A DNA stretch of 7,048 bases. Source: Methanobacteriota archaeon (GTDB lineage Archaea; Thermoplasmatota; Poseidoniia; Poseidoniales; Thalassarchaeaceae). The notes beneath the pieces were generated by a model. It did no database searches, was not told where the DNA came from, and saw only the letters and a list, made by a program, of their open reading frames with translations. Both the position numbers and the translations under genes were made by a program. The stretch is taken from NCBI GenBank assembly GCA_002701965.1, contig NZXM01000064.1, positions 1-7,048 on the forward strand, written 5' to 3'. Shown here piece after piece: positions 1-7,048 of the stretch; positions within the stretch are counted from its first letter, which is position 1, and each line of letters begins with the position of its first letter.

Positions 1-65
1 TGATTCTGACCGAAGGTCAAATCACCGGTTTTGATTGCAGTTTTCAATTGTCGACTTAAGTCCAT
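1..65 (-). CDS. rpl30e: Ribosomal protein L30e (probable), N-terminal fragment
   Basis: Only the first 21 codons are present; the gene continues past the left edge. The peptide begins MDLSRQLKTAIKTGDLTFGQ, which fits the start of archaeal L30e, where an amphipathic helix is followed by a T-G-x-hydrophobic-x-x-G stretch. L30e is a small RNA-binding protein of the large ribosomal subunit in the L7Ae/L30e fold family. Position supports the call: in many archaea rpl30e directly follows rpoA2 and precedes nusA. The ATG at 63-65 is chosen because a GGAGG lies 7 nt upstream and the reading frame is open to the edge. The gap to the rpoA2 stop is 43 nt, so it is probably co-transcribed with the polymerase genes. 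With so few residues, another L7Ae-family protein cannot be excluded. Confidence 0.7.
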   Translation of the reverse strand, partial: MDLSRQLKTAIKTGDLTFGQN

Positions 66-72
66 TCTTATT

Positions 73-77
73 CCTCC
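73..77 (-). promoter_or_regulatory. Shine-Dalgarno site of the rpl30e-like gene
   Basis: On the minus strand this reads GGAGG, 7 nt before the ATG at 65-63. It fixes the start of the partial gene. The 43-nt gap it sits in (66-108) shows no archaeal TATA/BRE-like element and no hairpin followed by a T tract, so transcription probably reads through from rpoA2. Confidence 0.75.
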
Positions 78-108
78 ATTCTCCACTATTGTTTCTCATG
101 GTTGATAC

Positions 109-4762
<4,654 letters not shown>

Positions 4763-4766
<4 letters not shown>

Positions 4767-7048
4767 TTTCGGTCCTCCAGCTCAAGTCTCATAGCCACTC
4801 CAAGTGATTTCATCTCATCCAGGAGTAGCTTGAACGCATATGATGTCGATACGGGGAATACCTCTGCCTTGTCACCATGAACAGGACTGACATAACATCG
4901 TTTACGCCAGTCCCAGTAGGCAATATGGCCACTCTCGGCACAGACAAACAACTCCCATCCGTCCGACTCATCGAGAAGTCGATCTTTGATGACCATCGAA
5001 GCACCATGTGCAATTAGGCAGTCACGCTCCATTTCACCGAATCTTAGACCACCCTGTCGTGCACGTCCTTCGGTCGGCTGACGGGTAAGAATCTGCACGC
5101 GTCCTCGGCTACGAGCGTGAATCTTACCGCTCACCATGTGATGTAACTTCTGATAATAGATGACTCCGACGAAAACCTGTGCTGGGAATTGCTCACCAGT
5201 CTCACCGTTAACCATTGATTCGCGACCTGTGTGGGCGAAACCGTTGCGGAGAAGGCCTTCTCGTAGGCTGTCTTCCTTTTCTCCACTGAACGCAGTGCCA
5301 TCGATTAGACGACCTTCCATAGCACCGACTTTGCCACCAATCATTTCGAGAATGTGGGCGACTGTCATTCGCGACGGAATCGCGTGGGGGTTGATGAGCA
5401 AATCTGGAATCACGCCATCAACTGTGAATGGCATGTCTTCGGGATCCACGAGACGACCAATGACACCTTTCTGGCCGTGACGGCTTGCGAACTTGTCACC
5501 GAGTTCAGGGATTCGATTTGTCCGTAAGGTGATTCTGACCAAACGACCTGAATCGAGAGATTCTGTAACGAATACGTTGTCCACAAATCCACCTTCACCG
5601 TGCCGAACATTCATACTCGATTCACGGCGTTCTTGAGCCTGCAGGAACGCACCATGTGATTCTTCCAAGAACCTTGGTGGGCTGGTCTTTCCAACCAATA
5701 CCTGCGGAACTCGATCACGATCATCAGGCTTGCTGCTGATTTCGGTTTCAGGAGTAGGTAGACCGTCACTCTCTAGATGCGCATATGCCTCCGGAGATTT
5801 CAGACCCTTGACCTCATCAAGACCTGTACCTGGGATTTCGATCTCATCGACTTGTCCACCAGGGAATCGCTTACGCTCAGCATTGTAAGTTCTAATGAAC
5901 GTTGAACGTGCCAATGCTCTCTCAATACTACCGCGATTCATAATGACGGCGTCTTGCATGTTGTATCCATGGTGGCTCAAAATAGCCACAACGAAATTCT
6001 GTCCTGCTGGTCGACGGATGAAATTGGTAGCTTCCATTGCACGTGTCCCAGTCATCGAATTCTGAGTATAATGCAGAATGTGTTGACGTGTGTCAGGGCG
6101 TAATCGGCCATTTGCGGAAGGAAGACCCAACGATTGTTTGACCATCGCAGTACCACCAGTAACACGAGGAGTAGAGTTGTGTTCAGGGTATGGAACCAGG
6201 GATGCACACACACCGAGAATCAACTGTGGGTCAATTTCTACATGCGTATAGATAAGGACATCTCCTGATTTCTTTTCCTTGCGTCGCAACTTGTCCAGGT
6301 CTTCTTGGAAGTAGTTCAATGGGATGCTAAATTTCTCGTTAATAACCTCACCATTTGGCATAATCACTTCTGCACTGAGTTTGGCCTTGGAAATCCCTTC
6401 CTCACCCATGTTCAGCCACTGCACCTTGGCCGGATTTAGGGGGCGACCGTGCTTTGGACTCATTTGTGGCAGATCGAACGGACGAGGTGCAACCAAGAGG
6501 TCTTCCTCTTCCTCAGCATCGACCCATTCAACAACACCTTCGTTGACGAGATCTTTGAATGATATTGAGCGGTCCTTCAATCCATCCAAGTACACCTTGG
6601 ATAGAACCATACTTCCACCATCCAATACCAAGAGTGGACGTAGGATACGACCTTTGTCTGTATTGATGAATATATCACGATTCACTGCATCATGACGAAT
6701 ACTCACTTCAGATCGTATCCGGCCACTTCGACGTCTACGCTTGAAGTGCTCAACGAGTTTATGTGGATTCATGTGCAATCCAAAGATATCTCCATTTACG
6801 TGGACACGAGCACCTTCTGCCCATCCGACTGGGTTTGGATCAACATCTGCTTCGGCCAGTAGAGCTTTGACTTCTTCTTCATTCACTGCTTCTGAGATAT
6901 CGACCATTTGAGCCGCATTCTTCACCAGACCACAATTCTGTCCTTCAGGAGTTTCGTTGGGGCACAGACGCCCCCATTGTGTGGGGTGCAGGTCACGAGC
7001 CTCGAAATGAGGTTGGCTTCGGACCAGGGGACTGGTCACGCGACGCAT
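4763..7048 (-). CDS. rpoB: DNA-directed RNA polymerase subunit B, C-terminal 761 residues
   Basis: This is the second-largest RNA polymerase subunit, forming the protrusion/wall side, the hybrid-binding region and part of the active site. The window begins inside the gene: the first visible residues, MRRVTSPLVRSQPHFEARDL, match the conserved internal R-R-V-x-S-P-L block, so the edge ATG is unlikely to be the true start. Recognisable blocks (numbered from the edge) are WGRLCPNETPEGQNCGLVKN (25-44), SLVPYPEHNSTPRV (283-296), GYNMQDAVIMN (361-371), ELGDKFASRHGQKGVIG (515-531) with active-site K519 and K527, INPHAIPSRMTVAHILEMIG (552-571), GGLRFGEMERDCLIAHGAS (666-684) and the C-terminal SYAFKLLLDEMKSLG (736-750). 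It is continuous across the point where methanogens and haloarchaea split B'' from B'. Oddities are an insertion of about 70 residues (190-266), Gln at 365 of the usual Glu-Asp pair, and a degenerate C-terminal zinc site. Confidence 0.98.
4774..4778 (-). promoter_or_regulatory. Shine-Dalgarno site of rpoA1, inside rpoB
   Basis: On the minus strand this reads GGAGG, 7 nt upstream of the ATG at 4766-4764, inside the last codons of rpoB. With the ATGA overlap it fixes the rpoA1 start and points to translational coupling between the two subunits. Confidence 0.8.
4877..4942 (-). other. Degenerate C-terminal zinc site of RpoB
   Basis: Residues 703-724 of the visible RpoB occupy the place of the C-terminal clamp zinc motif, which normally reads C-x2-C-G, about 12-15 residues, then C-P-x-[C/H]-G. 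Here the corresponding positions are C703, S706, S721 and H724. Both Ser codons are AGT, one base from the Cys codon TGT. An extra Cys (C718) sits three residues before S721. The surrounding sequence (GHIAYWDWRKR, HGDKAEVFPV, SYAFKLLLDE) is well conserved, so the alignment is secure. Confidence 0.75.
5951..5956 (-). other. RpoB active-site acidic pair, Gln-Asp instead of Glu-Asp
   Basis: These codons, CAA GAC, encode Q365-D366 in GYNMQDAVIMN. The family motif is G-Y-N-x-E-D, equivalent to E836-D837 of yeast Rpb2 and E813-D814 of E. coli beta. The Asp near catalytic metal B is kept, and the neighbouring Glu is replaced by Gln. Confidence 0.8.
6251..6481 (-). other. Insertion in RpoB between the AEEEE block and the PYPEHN core
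   Basis: In ordinary archaeal RpoB the block ending in L-D-A-E-E-E-E is followed after roughly 15 residues by E-H-T-H-x-E-I and the PYPEHN core. Here VDAEEEEDLLVAPRP (176-190) and THVEIDPQLILGV (268-280) are joined by about 77 residues, roughly 70 more than usual. The insert has an N-terminal part rich in Pro, Gly and Lys (QMSPKHGRPLNPAKVQWLNM, 195-214). A beta-like part follows (LSAEVIMPNGEVINEKFSIP, 224-243), then a charged helix (NYFQEDLDKLRRKEKKSGD, 245-263). It has no cysteines and no intein motifs. Eukaryotic Rpb2 carries a smaller extension at about the same place, so the site appears to tolerate insertions. Confidence 0.7.

Noticed and set aside
66..108. Promoter or terminator between rpoA2 and the rpl30e-like gene
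   Set aside because: The 43-nt gap contains a clear Shine-Dalgarno but no TATA-like AT box, hairpin or T tract, and the gene order argues for one operon.
6251..6481. Intein or mobile element remnant in RpoB
   Set aside because: It is too short for a functional intein, lacks splice-junction residues, and shows no flanking repeats.
7046..7048. ATG at the right edge as the true start of a B' gene
   Set aside because: The residues that follow are the internal R-R-V-T-S-P-L block of RpoB, which in split systems belongs near the end of B''. The Met is therefore most likely internal and the gene is cut by the window edge.

Overview
The window carries the minus-strand core of an archaeal RNA polymerase operon. 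In transcription order (right to left) it holds the C-terminal two thirds of rpoB (4763-7048, open at the right edge), all of rpoA1 (1683-4766), all of rpoA2 (109-1683) and the first 21 codons of a gene that looks like rpl30e (1-65, open at the left edge). This matches the familiar archaeal order rpoB-rpoA1-rpoA2-rpl30e-nusA-rps12. Splitting the largest subunit into A' and A'' is diagnostic of Archaea. The RpoB wording is euryarchaeal (for example the PGGQ segment near residues 396-399 and the run through YPEHNSTPRV). RpoB is continuous across the point where methanogens and haloarchaea split it into B'' and B'. Together with moderate GC and an apparently mesophilic composition, this suggests a Thermoplasmatota-type lineage such as the marine Poseidoniales (Marine Group II). 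That assignment is an inference, not a demonstration.

The genes are packed as tightly as possible. rpoB and rpoA1 share ATGA (4-nt overlap), and rpoA1 and rpoA2 share TGATG (1-nt overlap). Only rpoA2 and the L30e-like gene are separated, by 43 nt. Each of the three visible starts has a strong Shine-Dalgarno sequence. No promoter or terminator is visible, so the window appears to lie wholly inside one transcript. The plus strand carries no credible gene, and there are no RNA genes, mobile elements or CRISPR arrays.

The products form the catalytic core. RpoB supplies the hybrid-binding and wall regions and part of the active site. RpoA1 supplies the clamp, dock, the metal-A aspartate triad (DFDGD) and the bridge helix. 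RpoA2 supplies the trigger loop, jaw and clamp closure.

The unusual content lies inside these conserved genes. All three subunits carry extra material compared with ordinary archaeal homologues as I remember them: about 130 residues with zinc-knuckle-like cysteine pairs in the dock region of RpoA1, about 105 residues at the N terminus of RpoA2 (a helix-hairpin-helix-like domain, a glycine linker and a basic patch), and about 70 residues in RpoB just before the hybrid-binding core. RpoB also has Gln where the near-universal Glu of the active-site Glu-Asp pair is expected, and its C-terminal zinc site has lost two of four expected ligands. The best candidate for something undescribed is therefore a remodelled RNA polymerase with its own added DNA- or factor-binding modules, not a separate accessory system.
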